Shown: positions 7,846 to 16,832 of the stretch, one piece after another
Numbering within the stretch: position 1 is the first letter of the stretch
Layout of the letters: the number at the start of each line of letters is the position of its first letter
NCBI GenBank assembly: GCA_002433805.1
Contig: DJIW01000095.1
Span: forward strand, 2,666-44,769
From: Competibacteraceae bacterium UBA6584
GTDB taxonomy: Bacteria > Pseudomonadota > Gammaproteobacteria > Competibacterales > Competibacteraceae
Direction of reading: 5' to 3'
Length of the DNA stretch: 42,104 bases
Notes under the pieces: generated by a model
The model's database searches: none
Seen by the model: only the letters and a program-made list of their open reading frames with translations
What the model was told of the DNA's origin: nothing
Made by a program: the position numbers and the translations under genes

Positions 7846-9245
7846 GGCCGGGCCAAGTGCGGTAGTTGGGCGACGAAGGCGGCTTCGTCGTCCAGGCAGC
7901 GCAGGTCGAGCCGCAACGCGCCGTCCCCGATCCGGCCGATCACCGGAATCGGCAGGCGGCGCAAGGCCGTTTCCACCTCGCGCAAGCCGCCTTTCCTCCG
8001 GTGCGGCGCGATGGCCAGCGCGTGGCTCGGCAAGCGATCCACCGGCAGAGAGCCGCTGCCGATCTGGCTGAAGGCCGGTTCGACCGCAACGGTGACCGGC
8101 CATGCGCCCAGCGCGGTTTGCAGCGCTGGCAGCAGGCGCTCGGCTTGCGTCGCGATGTCGGTGGCCGGGCGAACGAGCAAGCGCAGGGCCGTCAGCCGCT
8201 CCGGCAAGCGGTCGGGGTCGCGGTACAGCCGCAGTACCGCCTCCAGCGCCGCCAGGGTGAGCTTGCCGGCCCGCAAGGCGCGCTTGAGCGGATTTTTCTT
8301 CAGTTTTTGGATCAGATCACGCCGGCCGAGCACCAGTCCCGCCTGCGGGCCGCCCAACAGCTTATCGCCGCTGAATGTGACCAGATCGGCCCCGCAAGCG
8401 AGCGTTTCTCGCGGGGTCGGTTCGTGGGGCAGACCCCAACGGGTTTGATCGACCAATGCGCCGCTGCCCAAGTCCACCACCAGCGGAAGCCCCCGGTCGT
8501 GGGCGAGTTGGGCCAGTTCGGCCTCCGGGGCGCTGGCGGTGAAGCCGCTGATCGCGTAATTGCTGGCGTGTACTTTCATCAGCAGCGCCGTGCGCGGGCC
8601 GATGGCCTCCGCGAAATCTCGCAAGTGGGTTCGGTTAGTGGTGCCGACTTCCCGCAGCTTTGCGCCGGCTCGCGCCATGATGTCGGGAATGCGGAACGCG
8701 CCGCCAATTTCGATCAGTTCGCCGCGCGAGACCGCGACTTCCTTGCGAAAGGCTAGGGTATTGAGCAGCAGAAACACCGCCGCCGCGTTATTGTTGACCA
8801 CGGTGGCGGCTTCGGCTCCGGTCAGTTCGCGCAGCCAAGCTTCCACCAGATCGTCGCGGTCGCCGCGTCCCCCGGAGTCGAGATCGTATTCCAGCGCGCA
8901 AGGAAAGCGGGCGGCCGAGATCAAGGCTTCTACCGCCTCCTCGGGCAGCGGCGCGCGGCCTAGATTGGTATGCAGCACCGTGCCGGTGAGATTAAAAACG
9001 CGCTTAAGCCGGGCGGCATGGTCACGGGCGAGCCGTCCGCTCAGTTGGAGCGAAAGCACTGGTTCGGAGAAGATTTGAACGTCTGATCCATCCTGTCGGG
9101 ATTGCTGGCGAAACTCCGCCAGCAGTTCGCGCACCGACGCCAGCACCGCCGTCCGGCCATGCTCCGCAAGCAACGGCGCGACCGAAGGCCAGCTCAGGAT
9201 GCGATCAACGGCGGGAAGACGGGGGTGCGTGGAGGCGTCAGACAT
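7842..9245 (-). CDS. selA: L-seryl-tRNA(Sec) selenium transferase SelA
   Basis: SelA converts Ser-tRNA(Sec) to Sec-tRNA(Sec) using selenophosphate and PLP. The 467-residue length fits the bacterial family (E. coli 463). The PLP-binding lysine is in FSGDKLLGG at Lys295, the same position as in E. coli. Other family blocks are visible: NLTGTVLHTNLGRAPL, GTTNRTHLRDF and VDLGSGALVD. Its TGA overlaps the selB ATG by four bases. fdhE ends 36 bp upstream on the same strand, so fdhE-selA-selB form one unit. The donor synthase gene selD is not in this window and must lie elsewhere. Confidence 0.97.
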   Translation of the reverse strand: MSDASTHPRLPAVDRILSWPSVAPLLAEHGRTAVLASVRELLAEFRQQSRQDGSDVQIFSEPVLSLQLSGRLARDHAARLKRVFNLTGTVLHTNLGRAPLPEEAVEALISAARFPCALEYDLDSGGRGDRDDLVEAWLRELTGAEAATVVNNNAAAVFLLLNTLAFRKEVAVSRGELIEIGGAFRIPDIMARAGAKLREVGTTNRTHLRDFAEAIGPRTALLMKVHASNYAISGFTASAPEAELAQLAHDRGLPLVVDLGSGALVDQTRWGLPHEPTPRETLACGADLVTFSGDKLLGGPQAGLVLGRRDLIQKLKKNPLKRALRAGKLTLAALEAVLRLYRDPDRLPERLTALRLLVRPATDIATQAERLLPALQTALGAWPVTVAVEPAFSQIGSGSLPVDRLPSHALAIAPHRRKGGLREVETALRRLPIPVIGRIGDGALRLDLRCLDDEAAFVAQLPHLARP

Positions 9246-9281
9246 CGAGAATGGGTGGCGAAAAACGAATTGATCCGGGCT

Positions 9282-10190
9282 TTATCCGCTGGGTAGCATC
9301 CAATAATTGACGCCGCTTCTGGCAAATTTTTCCTCGCTCATCAGCAAATCGAGCGCGAGGCTGGCTAAATCGTCAGCCAGCGGCTCCATGGCCGATTCTT
9401 GATCCCGCCGACAAAGCTTCAGATAACTGCCGCATTCGGGGCAGGCTTCGGCTTGGATCGGTTGCCGGTCATTTTCTACGGCGAAATAAACGAGACCTTT
9501 GTCGTTGTCGCACTGGCTGCATTGGGCGCGAACCGCGTGCCACTCCGAGCCGCATAAGGCGCAGTGCAAATACCGCAAGCCGCTGTCGGCGTCGCCCGCG
9601 CCACCCACCGCGCTCGCAACCGGAGGAGCGCCGCAAACCGGGCAAAGCGACGGGGTGGCCGGCGGCGCGATCCAGGCGGGGTCGAGCGCGGCGGCCAGTC
9701 GGGTCCAACAAACTTGCAGCGCTGCACCGATCACGGGCGCGCAGGCCAAATCCAAGTTCGAGCGGCCTTCGGATAGCAACGCATCGGCTTGAGCTTCCAG
9801 CCAGTCTGTTTCCGCTGCCCGCAGCCGGGCGAAGGCAGCGCGCGCGGGGGCGGGGGCCACGGCGTCTAGCGCCTCGGTCAGCCGCTGCGCCACCGTCCGC
9901 CAAATCGGATCGCGCGGCCAGCCAGCGGGGGCTAGCGGCGGCATCTGATGTTCGCGGCAGCGTCCGAGCATCTCTTGTCCGGGAATTGGCAAGGCGGGAA
10001 GCGCATCCGATTGCTGTTGCTGGGCGTCCGCCAAGGCGGCGGCGAATTGTAGATAGCCTTCCATGCTATGGCCGACGGCAAGCTGGCGCAACCGATGCGC
10101 CCGGCGGGCGAATAATTGCGGTTTCGGCAAACGCACTTCGGGCGCTTCGGCGCTTGTTTCGATCGATCCGGGATGGAGAATGACAGTCAT
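9282..10190 (-). CDS. fdhE: formate dehydrogenase accessory protein FdhE
   Basis: FdhE is a cytoplasmic rubredoxin-like factor needed to assemble respiratory formate dehydrogenases before Tat export. The family's iron-binding CxxC pairs are all present in the C-terminal half: CPVC, CALC, CSQC and CPEC. Length (302 residues) matches E. coli FdhE (309). I chose the ATG at 10190 (MTVILHPG); a TTG at 10199 in frame would add three residues, and neither has a good Shine-Dalgarno. It follows the fdoGHI genes after a hairpin and precedes selA. Confidence 0.93.
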   Translation of the reverse strand: MTVILHPGSIETSAEAPEVRLPKPQLFARRAHRLRQLAVGHSMEGYLQFAAALADAQQQQSDALPALPIPGQEMLGRCREHQMPPLAPAGWPRDPIWRTVAQRLTEALDAVAPAPARAAFARLRAAETDWLEAQADALLSEGRSNLDLACAPVIGAALQVCWTRLAAALDPAWIAPPATPSLCPVCGAPPVASAVGGAGDADSGLRYLHCALCGSEWHAVRAQCSQCDNDKGLVYFAVENDRQPIQAEACPECGSYLKLCRRDQESAMEPLADDLASLALDLLMSEEKFARSGVNYWMLPSG

Positions 10191-10217
10191 CGAACGCAAT
10201 TTAACTCAAAAGCAAGA

Positions 10218-10246
10218 GAGAACGCCGCCCGAGGCGCGACGTTCTC
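10218..10246 (-). terminator. hairpin between fdoI and fdhE
   Basis: GAGAACG (10218-10224) and CGTTCTC (10240-10246) form a perfect 7-bp stem, extended inside by GC pairs. On the - strand it lies 12 nt after the fdoI stop and is followed by TCTTGCTTTTG, a broken T-tract. This fits a partial terminator that would lower expression of fdhE-selAB relative to the structural genes. Confidence 0.5.
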
Positions 10247-10257
10247 CGAGTTGACGC

Positions 10258-10896
10258 CTAGCGCGGCTGGCTGTTGCCGAGTCCGAGCATCTGTCGATAC
10301 CAGGCCAGATGGTGCTGCCGGGCCCAGGCGCGAGTGACGGTGCCGTACCACATCGCTCGGATCGTGCCCTTGACCCAAATCGAGGCGTAGACGTGCACCA
10401 TGATCAGACCGATCATCACCGCCGCCACGGCGGCATGAACCACCGAGGCCAGCCGCACCTGACCGATCTCAAAATGGAACCAGGCTCGCCAGATCACAAT
10501 GCCGGAAAACAGCAACAGAATCGTGCCAAACAGCAGCAGCCAGAACAGCAGTTTTTGCCCGCCGTTGTATTTGCCTTGTTCCGGCATATTGTGGTCATCG
10601 CCGTCCACCATTTCACCGACGCGCCGCAGCCACGCCCAATCGATTTGGTTCATCCGGTTGAGCTGCCAGAACCGCAAGGCCATAAGCAGGAAGGACAACG
10701 TCATGATCAGCCCGAAATAAGGATGCAAAATCCGCGTCCAGGTGCTGCTGCCGAACAGCAGGGTAAACGGCCAGAACGCCGGATGGAACAGCGCCAGTCC
10801 CGACAAGCCCGCCAGGATGAAGCAAATCCCCACGATCCAGTGAATCACCCGATCGGAAGCGGTATAGCGCTGGAGATCATTGGGATCGCGAATCAT
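10258..10896 (-). CDS. fdoI: formate dehydrogenase cytochrome b556 (gamma) subunit
   Basis: Membrane anchor and quinone-reducing subunit of FDH-N/O. The 212 residues contain four hydrophobic helices with the expected haem-ligand histidines: DRVIHW near the first, LHPYFG near the second, VVHAA and MVHVYAS in the last two. Length equals the E. coli FdoI/FdnI range (211-217). The ATG at 10896 has an ideal AAGGAGGTG upstream. The start lies inside the end of fdoH (20-bp overlap). fdoI is an operon member with fdoG and fdoH. I cannot distinguish the fdn from the fdo paralogue by sequence alone; the symbol follows FDH-O convention. Confidence 0.95.
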   Translation of the reverse strand: MIRDPNDLQRYTASDRVIHWIVGICFILAGLSGLALFHPAFWPFTLLFGSSTWTRILHPYFGLIMTLSFLLMALRFWQLNRMNQIDWAWLRRVGEMVDGDDHNMPEQGKYNGGQKLLFWLLLFGTILLLFSGIVIWRAWFHFEIGQVRLASVVHAAVAAVMIGLIMVHVYASIWVKGTIRAMWYGTVTRAWARQHHLAWYRQMLGLGNSQPR

Positions 10897-11767
10897 GTTC
10901 CACCTCCTTCTCGGTTTCCTTTGAAATCGCGTTCGGACCCTTGATGATGTAATGGAACAGGCTGGCCAGCGTGATCGCCGCCATCGCGCCGATGGCCAGC
11001 GGCTTGGCCAGACCCTTCCAAAGTCCGATCCACGGGCTGATCGCCGGATCTCGCGGCAGGCCGGCGTACCATTCCGGATGGTCGGCGTGCTGGAGCACAT
11101 ACATGACGTGGGTGCCCTGCACGCCCGGCGGGTCGTAAAGGCCGGCGTTGCTGAAGCCGCGCGATTTGAGATCCGCGATCCGGTGGTCGGCGTGATCCTT
11201 CATCGCCTCCTTGCTGCCGAAATGCAGCGCGCCGGTCGGACAGGTCTTGACGCAAGCCGGCGACTGGCCCACCGCCACCCGGTCGGAGCACAAGCTGCAC
11301 TTGTAGGCTTTGTGATCCTTTTCCGACAGCCGCGGGATGTTGAACGGACAGCCGGTGATGCAGTAGCCGCAGCCGATGCAGTGCTCCTGATGGAAATCCA
11401 CGATGCCGTTGGCGTATTGCACGATGGCCCCCGGCGCGGGGCAGGCTTTGAGACAGCCGGGGTCCTGACAGTGCATGCAGCCGTCCTTGCGGATCAGCCA
11501 TTCCAGCCGGCCGTTGTTTTCCAGCTCGGTGTAGCGCATCAGCGTCCAAGTCTGGCTGTCCAGATCGCCGGGGTTGTCGTAGACCCCGGCGCAATGCCCC
11601 ACCTCGCCGCGCAGGTCGTTCCATTCCATGCAGGCGACCTGGCACGCCTTGCAGCCGATGCATTGCGAGATGTCGATCAGCTTGGCTACCTCGGTCGCCT
11701 GGCGCGCGCCGGGCATCGGGGTGGTGGTCGCCGAACGGCGTTGGATGTCGAGCGATTGCCATGCCAT
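10877..11767 (-). CDS. fdoH: formate dehydrogenase iron-sulfur (beta) subunit
   Basis: Electron-transfer subunit with four [4Fe-4S] clusters. The 296 residues show the four Cys groups in order: CIGCKACQVAC, CMHCQDPGC, CIGCGYCITGC and CSLC...CVKTCPTGAL. Near the C-terminus a single hydrophobic helix (KPLAIGAMAAITLASLFHYI) anchors it in the membrane beside the gamma subunit, as in FdnH. AAGGAGC precedes the ATG by about six bases. It sits 10 bp after fdoG and overlaps fdoI by 20 bp, so it is translated in a polycistronic message. Confidence 0.96.
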   Translation of the reverse strand: MAWQSLDIQRRSATTTPMPGARQATEVAKLIDISQCIGCKACQVACMEWNDLRGEVGHCAGVYDNPGDLDSQTWTLMRYTELENNGRLEWLIRKDGCMHCQDPGCLKACPAPGAIVQYANGIVDFHQEHCIGCGYCITGCPFNIPRLSEKDHKAYKCSLCSDRVAVGQSPACVKTCPTGALHFGSKEAMKDHADHRIADLKSRGFSNAGLYDPPGVQGTHVMYVLQHADHPEWYAGLPRDPAISPWIGLWKGLAKPLAIGAMAAITLASLFHYIIKGPNAISKETEKEVEHDSRSQ

Positions 11768-11777
11768 GACGAGCTCC

Positions 11778-14700
11778 TTACGCCGGTTCGATGGTGACCA
11801 GAAACGCCTTGAACTCCGGCGTCTGGATGTTGGCGTCGCCGATGAACGGGGTCAACGAGTTGGCGATGTGGCCGGGATGGGTCGCGCCCCGGAAGCCCCA
11901 ATGGAAGGGGATGCCGACCATGTGCACCTTGCGCCCGTTGACGCCGAAGCTGCGGATGCGCTTGGTCACCACCGCCACCGCCAGAATCTGCCCGCGCTTG
12001 GAGCGCACCCGGACCCGACCGCCATTGCGGATGCCCTTTTCCCGCGCCAGCTCCTCCCCGATTTCGACGAACTGCTCCGGTTGGGTGATGGCGTTCAGCA
12101 CCGCGTGCTTGGTCCAGAAATGGAAATGCTCGACGAGCCGGTAGGTGGTGGCGACATAGGGGAACTCGTCAGCCTTGCCCAGCGATTCCAGCACGCCCGG
12201 ATAAATCCGGGCCGCCGGATTGCTGACCGCCAGCGGGTTGTCGGGGTGCATCGGGTTCAAGCCCAGCGGCGTTTCATAGGGCTCGTAGTGTTCGGGCAAC
12301 GGGCCGTCCAGCATCCGCTCGACCCCGAACAAGCGGGCTACCCCCTCCTGGTTCATGATGAAGGGCATGACGCCTTCTTCCGGCTTGGCGTCCGGGCGCA
12401 TGTCGGGGATGTCGTTGCCGGCCCATTTGGCCCCGTCCCATTTGATGACCGCGCGGCTGGCGTCCCAGGGCTTGCCGGCCGCGTCGCACGAGGCGCGGTT
12501 GTAGAGGATGCGGCGGTTGGCCGGCCACGAAAAACCCCAGTTGTGGCTTTGGCCCAAACCGGTCGGGTCGGACGGATCGCGCCGCGCGGTCAGGTTACCC
12601 GCCTGCGACCACATCCCGCAGTAAATCCAGTTGCCGGACGCCGTGGTGCCGTCGTCGCGTAATTGGGCGAAACCGCTCAACTGTTCGCCCGCTTTGGCGA
12701 GAACCTTGGTGGAGTCCTTGAGATCGGTCACATCCGCCAGCGCCTTGCCGCTCATTTCCATGGTGAGCTCTTCGGGGTTGGGCTGGTTCGCGATCCGATA
12801 GGGCCAGGACAGCCCCAACACCGGTTCGGGAAAAGCCCCGCCGTCCTTGGCGTACAGCGCCCGCAAGCGGGTGAACACGCCGGCGATGATGTCCAGATCG
12901 CTCAGCGCCTCGCCGGGGCCATCGGCCCCCTTCCAGTGCCACTGGATCACCCGGCTGGAGTTGGTGAAGGTGCCGTCCTGCTCGGCGAAGCAGGTGGCGG
13001 GCAGCCGGAACACTTCGGTCTGAATGGCGTCGGTTTTTACCTCGTTGAAATCCTTGTGATGTTTCCAAAACTCGGCGGTTTCAGTGGCCAGGGGATCGAT
13101 CACCACCAGAAACTTCAGCTTGGCCAGCGCGCCGTCCACCTTGGCCTTGTGGGGCACCGAGGCTTGCGGGTTGAACCCCTGACAGATGAAACCGTTCATC
13201 CGGCCGCGATCCATCTGCTCGAACAGCGCCAGCACGTCGTAAGCGGCTTCCTTCTTCGGCAGCCAGTCGTAACAAAAGCCGTTGTCCGCCGTGGCGGCGT
13301 TACCGAACCAGGCTTTCATCAAGCTGGTGTGCCACTTCGGAAAGTTCTGGCCGTAATTCATCTGGTTGGGCCGAACCGGCTTGGGCGTGCGCTTGGCCAG
13401 ATACTCCTCGCGAGTTTTATCCGAGTCGGACGGCGAACCCAGATAACCGGGCAGCATCTCGGTATAAAACCCTTGGTCGGTGATGCCCTGGACGTTGGAA
13501 TGGCCGCGCAGCGCGTTGACTCCGCCGCCCGCCATGCCCATGTTGCCGAGCAACAGCTGGATGATGGCCATGGTGCGGATGTTCTGGGTGCCGACCGTGT
13601 GATGGGTCCAGCCCAGCGCGTAGCAGATGGTCATGGTCCGGTCGGGGGCCGAAGTGTCGGCGATAAATTCGCAGACCTTCAGAAAATCAGCCTGCGGCGT
13701 GCCGGTGACTTGGCTCACGACCTCCGGGGTGTAGCGATCGTAATGCCGCTTGAGGATCTGCAACACGCACTGCGGATTTTGCAGGGTGTCATCGATCTGG
13801 GCGAAGCCCTGGGCGTCGAGCTGGTATTGCCAGCTGGCTTGATCGTAGCTGCGCTTGTCCGCGTTGTAGCCGGTGAACAGGCCATCGGCGAAACCGAAGC
13901 CCTCGTTGATCAGGAAGCTAGCGTTGGTGTACGCCTTGACATAGTCGTGATGGATTTTGTCGTTCGATAACAGATAGCGGATCACGCCGCCCAAAAAGGC
14001 GATGTCGGCGCCGGGGCGAATCGGCGCGTAGAAATCGGAAACCGCCGCGGAGCGGGTGAAGCGCGGGTCCACCACCACGAGCTTGGCCTTGCGGGTCGCC
14101 TTGGCTTCCATCACCCACTTGAAGCCGCAGGGATGCGCCTCGGCCGCGTTGCCGCCCATGATCAGAATCAAATCGGCGTTCTTGATGTCCACCCAATGGT
14201 TGGTCATCGCGCCGCGCCCGAACGTCGGAGCCAGACTGGCCACCGTCGGGGCGTGTCAGACGCGCGCCTGGGTATCGAGAGCGACGACGCCAAGGCCGCG
14301 AGCGACCTTGTGCAGCAAATAGCCGGCTTCGTTGCTGGCGGCGGAACTCGCCAGAAAGCCGGTGGTGTTCCAGCGGTTGACGGTGACGCCCGCGTCGTTG
14401 GTCTTGATGAAATTCGCGTCGCGGTCGGATTTTAGATGTTTGGCGATCCGCTCGAACGCCTCGTCCCAACCGATGCGTTTCCAATCGCTCGCGCCCGGCT
14501 CCCGCACTTCGGGATATTTCAGCCGGTCGGCGCTGTGGATCATGTCCAGCAGGCCCGCGCCTTTCGGGCAGAGGGTGCCCCGGTTGACCGGATTGTCGGG
14601 ATCGCCTTCGATATGGATGATTTCGGTTTTGACGTTCTTGGATTTATCGCCCAGCGAGTAGAGCAACACCCCGCAACTGACCGAACAATAGGGGCAGGTG

Positions 14701-14843
14701 TTGCGGGTTTCGGTGGTGCGGGCCAGCTTGAAGTTGCGGATTTCCGCCAGCGCCGGTTGCGGCGAGAAACCCAACAGCGCCAGGCTGGAACTGCCCAGCC
14801 CGGCGGCGGTGATTTGAAGGAACTGTCGTCGGGTGACGTTCAT
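11778..14843 (-). CDS. fdoG: formate dehydrogenase alpha subunit, selenocysteine-containing
   Basis: Catalytic molybdenum/tungsten-bis-MGD subunit that oxidises formate in the periplasm. The frame is interrupted only by TGA at 14258-14256, codon 196, exactly the Sec196 position of E. coli FdnG/FdoG. The context VALDTQARV-Sec-HAPTVASLA and the SECIS-like hairpin behind it show that this is selenocysteine, not a mutation. Read through, the product is 1021 residues (E. coli 1015-1016). A Tat signal (TRRQFLQ at 4-10) and the N-terminal [4Fe-4S] motif (CPYCSVSC...LCPKGAG) are present. A GGAG lies 11 bases before the ATG. Automated callers will split this into a 195-residue and an 821-residue gene. 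Confidence 0.97.
14216..14258 (-). promoter_or_regulatory. SECIS element of fdoG
   Basis: The UGA (14258-14256) is followed on the - strand by CACGCCCCGACGGTGGCCAG and then TCTGGCTCCGACGTTCGG. The apical part folds as GCC-AGUCU-GGC, with a lower CCGA/UCGG pairing. This matches the layout of the E. coli fdnG SECIS, where SelB binds a GU-containing loop about 20 nt after the UGA. It directs SelB-Sec-tRNA from the neighbouring sel genes to this codon. Confidence 0.85.
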
Positions 14844-14990
14844 GATGCGTCGTTCTCCTCCGCTCTCTTATCGAAACGGTCGAGATGCGATTCGAGTCTT
14901 CGCGGGAGCCTGACGGAGGCATTCGACGGCGCTGTTGTGGCTGGTTTTTGCCGTCGGGGCAGCGTTAGACAATCCCGATGCTTGTCGCGT

Positions 14991-15007
14991 TTGGAAAGGA
15001 TTTCCAA
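14991..15007. promoter_or_regulatory. 17-bp palindrome, candidate operator for fdoGHI
   Basis: Perfect inverted repeat TTGGAAA-GGA-TTTCCAA. It lies just downstream of the predicted -10 box of the candidate fdoG promoter, a common place for a repressor or activator site. I do not recognise the regulator; it is not the FNR consensus TTGAT-N4-ATCAA. Confidence 0.45.
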
Positions 15008-15018
15008 CCGACTGTTTC

Positions 15019-15045
15019 AGTATAGGCGGTTATGGCGACTGTCAA
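15019..15045 (-). promoter_or_regulatory. candidate sigma70 promoter of fdoG
   Basis: On the - strand a perfect -35 TTGACA (15045-15040) is followed after 15 bp by TATACT (15024-15019). The spacer is shorter than the ideal 17. Transcription would begin near 15012, leaving a leader of about 170 nt before fdoG. The 14844-15198 gap holds no gene on either strand that I would call. Confidence 0.45.
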
Positions 15046-15198
15046 CACCACCCAGCAGATTTCGGAAAAAATCTAGACGACTTTCTACTCGATCACATCC
15101 CGCTCAAATGGAATATCGCAAATTACTTGTTAAATAATGATGACTCTGGCGGCTGTTATTTGGACTTGGCTAATATCGGCCATACTACCAATCCGGCA

Positions 15199-15804
15199 TC
15201 AGCCGAGCCGTTGTTGCACCCGTTCCCGGAACTTGAACGCCGCTTCGGGATCAGGGATTTCCTTGGCGAGCGCATCGACGGCGATATCCAACGAAGGGGC
15301 GAACCGAAAACAGTCGGTGCAGATTATTTTGGCGATGGGGCCGATGAATTCCTTGAGCGTTTGTTCCACCACGGTTTTAGCTGTGGCCGTCAACGGAACC
15401 GCCAGGGGATTTTTGCCGGGCCGCGCTTTTGAAAGCTGGCTTGGCGGGTCGTCTCGGGAAAGCAGGGAAGGGATCAGGGAGGCTCTGTCGGCTTGGGGCG
15501 TCGCGGCGGAAGATGCTCTTTCAAAAGCCGCCAGAATATCAGCGGTGGGCGGTAGATTCATTTGCGCCGGGGGCGCGCCGTGAACGAAGGCGATGCTGGC
15601 GTTTTGGATGCCGCGAAGAATCGGCAGCGCATCGATGCCGCGATGTTTTTGAGTCCAGCAGGCGATGATTTCACCGTCTCCCAGGCTGAGTTGACCCAGC
15701 GAGCGGCCGTTTTCAAAGATGTAGAGGGTGCCGCTTTTTTTCTCCTGACAGAGCGTGCGTAGTTGGGCGGCAATGGCGGGCAGCGATAGCAATTTTTGGG
15801 GCAT
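15199..15804 (-). CDS. PATAN/DUF4388-like domain protein
   Basis: A 201-residue cytoplasmic protein. Residues about 10-75 (LRTLCQEKKSGTLYIF...GQLSLGDGEIIACW...GIDALPILRG) have the pattern of the PATAN/DUF4388 domain found in response-regulator partners. After a Ser/Pro linker, the C-terminal part (TVVEQTLKEFIGPIAKIICT) resembles the small helical domain that ends several signalling proteins (DUF8082-like, from memory). No catalytic motif is visible; a role in signalling is inference. The ATG at 15804 was chosen over a TTG at 15822 in frame. It is separated by about 160 bp from the hydrolase gene upstream, so it probably has its own promoter. Confidence 0.65.
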   Translation of the reverse strand: MPQKLLSLPAIAAQLRTLCQEKKSGTLYIFENGRSLGQLSLGDGEIIACWTQKHRGIDALPILRGIQNASIAFVHGAPPAQMNLPPTADILAAFERASSAATPQADRASLIPSLLSRDDPPSQLSKARPGKNPLAVPLTATAKTVVEQTLKEFIGPIAKIICTDCFRFAPSLDIAVDALAKEIPDPEAAFKFRERVQQRLG

Positions 15805-15962
15805 GAAGGGCTCTCTTGGCAAGCGGGCTTTGCGTAGCCGAAGAAGCTAAAAGCGGGACGGAGCATCCCGTGGAAAAGTCAGGAAGACGGAATTGACCAA
15901 CGCCTCGCATAAGGATAGTACAGACCTTAAAGGTTTATCCAAATCCTCGAACTTCCGCCGCG

Positions 15963-16820
15963 CTAGCCCGCGCGGTCGGCCGCGAAGAACGGCCCCAACA
16001 ACCGGGCGCACGGTTCGGGATCTTCCAGGTGGGGATGATGGCCGCCGGCTAAAACGCGCACGCTCAGATCGGCGATGCGGGCGTAGCGCTCCCGCATGTA
16101 GGCGCGCTTGACCAGATAGCCCTCCGCGCCGCAGATCAGTAAGGCCGGGATTTCGATCCGCTCCATGTAGGCGAGAATCTGCGGTTCGGTGAGGTAAAGC
16201 GGCGAGACGAAGCGCAGGCGGGGGTCGGTGCGCCAGCCGTAGCCGGCATCGCCGAGCGGTTGGATGCCGCGCTCGACCAGGATCGACGCCGCCGTCCACG
16301 ACAGCCCGCCGGCCTCGCAGCGCGTCTGGATCGCGGCTTCGAGGCTCGGATACAACGGCGGGCGCTTGCGCGGCAGCGCGTCCATCTGATCGATGGTTTT
16401 CCGCAGGTTGGCAGGACCATCGTCGGGGTTGCTGGTGGGCGGTCCCAAGCCTTCGATCATCGCGACCCGAGCGACCCGCTCCGGCAGGAGGGCAGCGACG
16501 AAGCTGGCGATGCCGCCGCCCAGCGAGTGGCCGAGCAGGGCGAAACGCCGCCAGCCCAGCGCGTCGGCGGCGGCGATGACATCCGGAATGAAATCGACGA
16601 AATGGTAATGAATCCCCGGCGGGCGGTGCTCGGAATGGCCGTGTCCGGTCAAATCCAGCGCCACCAGCCGCGCGTCGGGCAGCAGCGGCGCGAGGGCGTC
16701 GAAGCTGGCGGCGTTATCCAGCCAGCCGTGCAAGGCCAACACCGGAATGCCGTCCGGCGGTCCCCAAGCCCGCGCCGCCAGCCGCAGATAAGGCGTCTGT
16801 AGCGCCAATTCCTCCGGCAT
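15963..16820 (-). CDS. alpha/beta hydrolase (serine hydrolase-like)
   Basis: A 285-residue alpha/beta hydrolase with the usual order of motifs: LHGWLDN (oxyanion region, about 30-36), LDLTGHGHS, nucleophile elbow GHSLGG with Ser99, and a C-terminal GGHHPHLEDP that supplies the catalytic His. It resembles the SERHL-type proteins common in proteobacteria. The substrate is unknown. It begins 12 bp after the ABM monooxygenase stop and probably belongs to the same transcript as that gene, downstream of ubiC-ubiA. Confidence 0.87.
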   Translation of the reverse strand: MPEELALQTPYLRLAARAWGPPDGIPVLALHGWLDNAASFDALAPLLPDARLVALDLTGHGHSEHRPPGIHYHFVDFIPDVIAAADALGWRRFALLGHSLGGGIASFVAALLPERVARVAMIEGLGPPTSNPDDGPANLRKTIDQMDALPRKRPPLYPSLEAAIQTRCEAGGLSWTAASILVERGIQPLGDAGYGWRTDPRLRFVSPLYLTEPQILAYMERIEIPALLICGAEGYLVKRAYMRERYARIADLSVRVLAGGHHPHLEDPEPCARLLGPFFAADRAG

Positions 16821-16832
16821 CGGTCCCGGCTC

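Noticed and set aside
6493..8448. 651-codon open frame on + opposite selB and selA
   Set aside because: It is antisense to two certain genes, rich in Arg/Gln/Ala/Gly without domains, and reflects GC-rich third positions.
12663..13970. 435-codon open frame on + opposite fdoG
   Set aside because: Antisense to the formate dehydrogenase alpha subunit; composition is low-complexity His/Gly/Val and shows no family pattern.
14256..14258. Premature stop or frameshift in fdoG
   Set aside because: The TGA is at the known Sec196 position, followed by a SECIS-like hairpin, with selA, selB and selC next to it.
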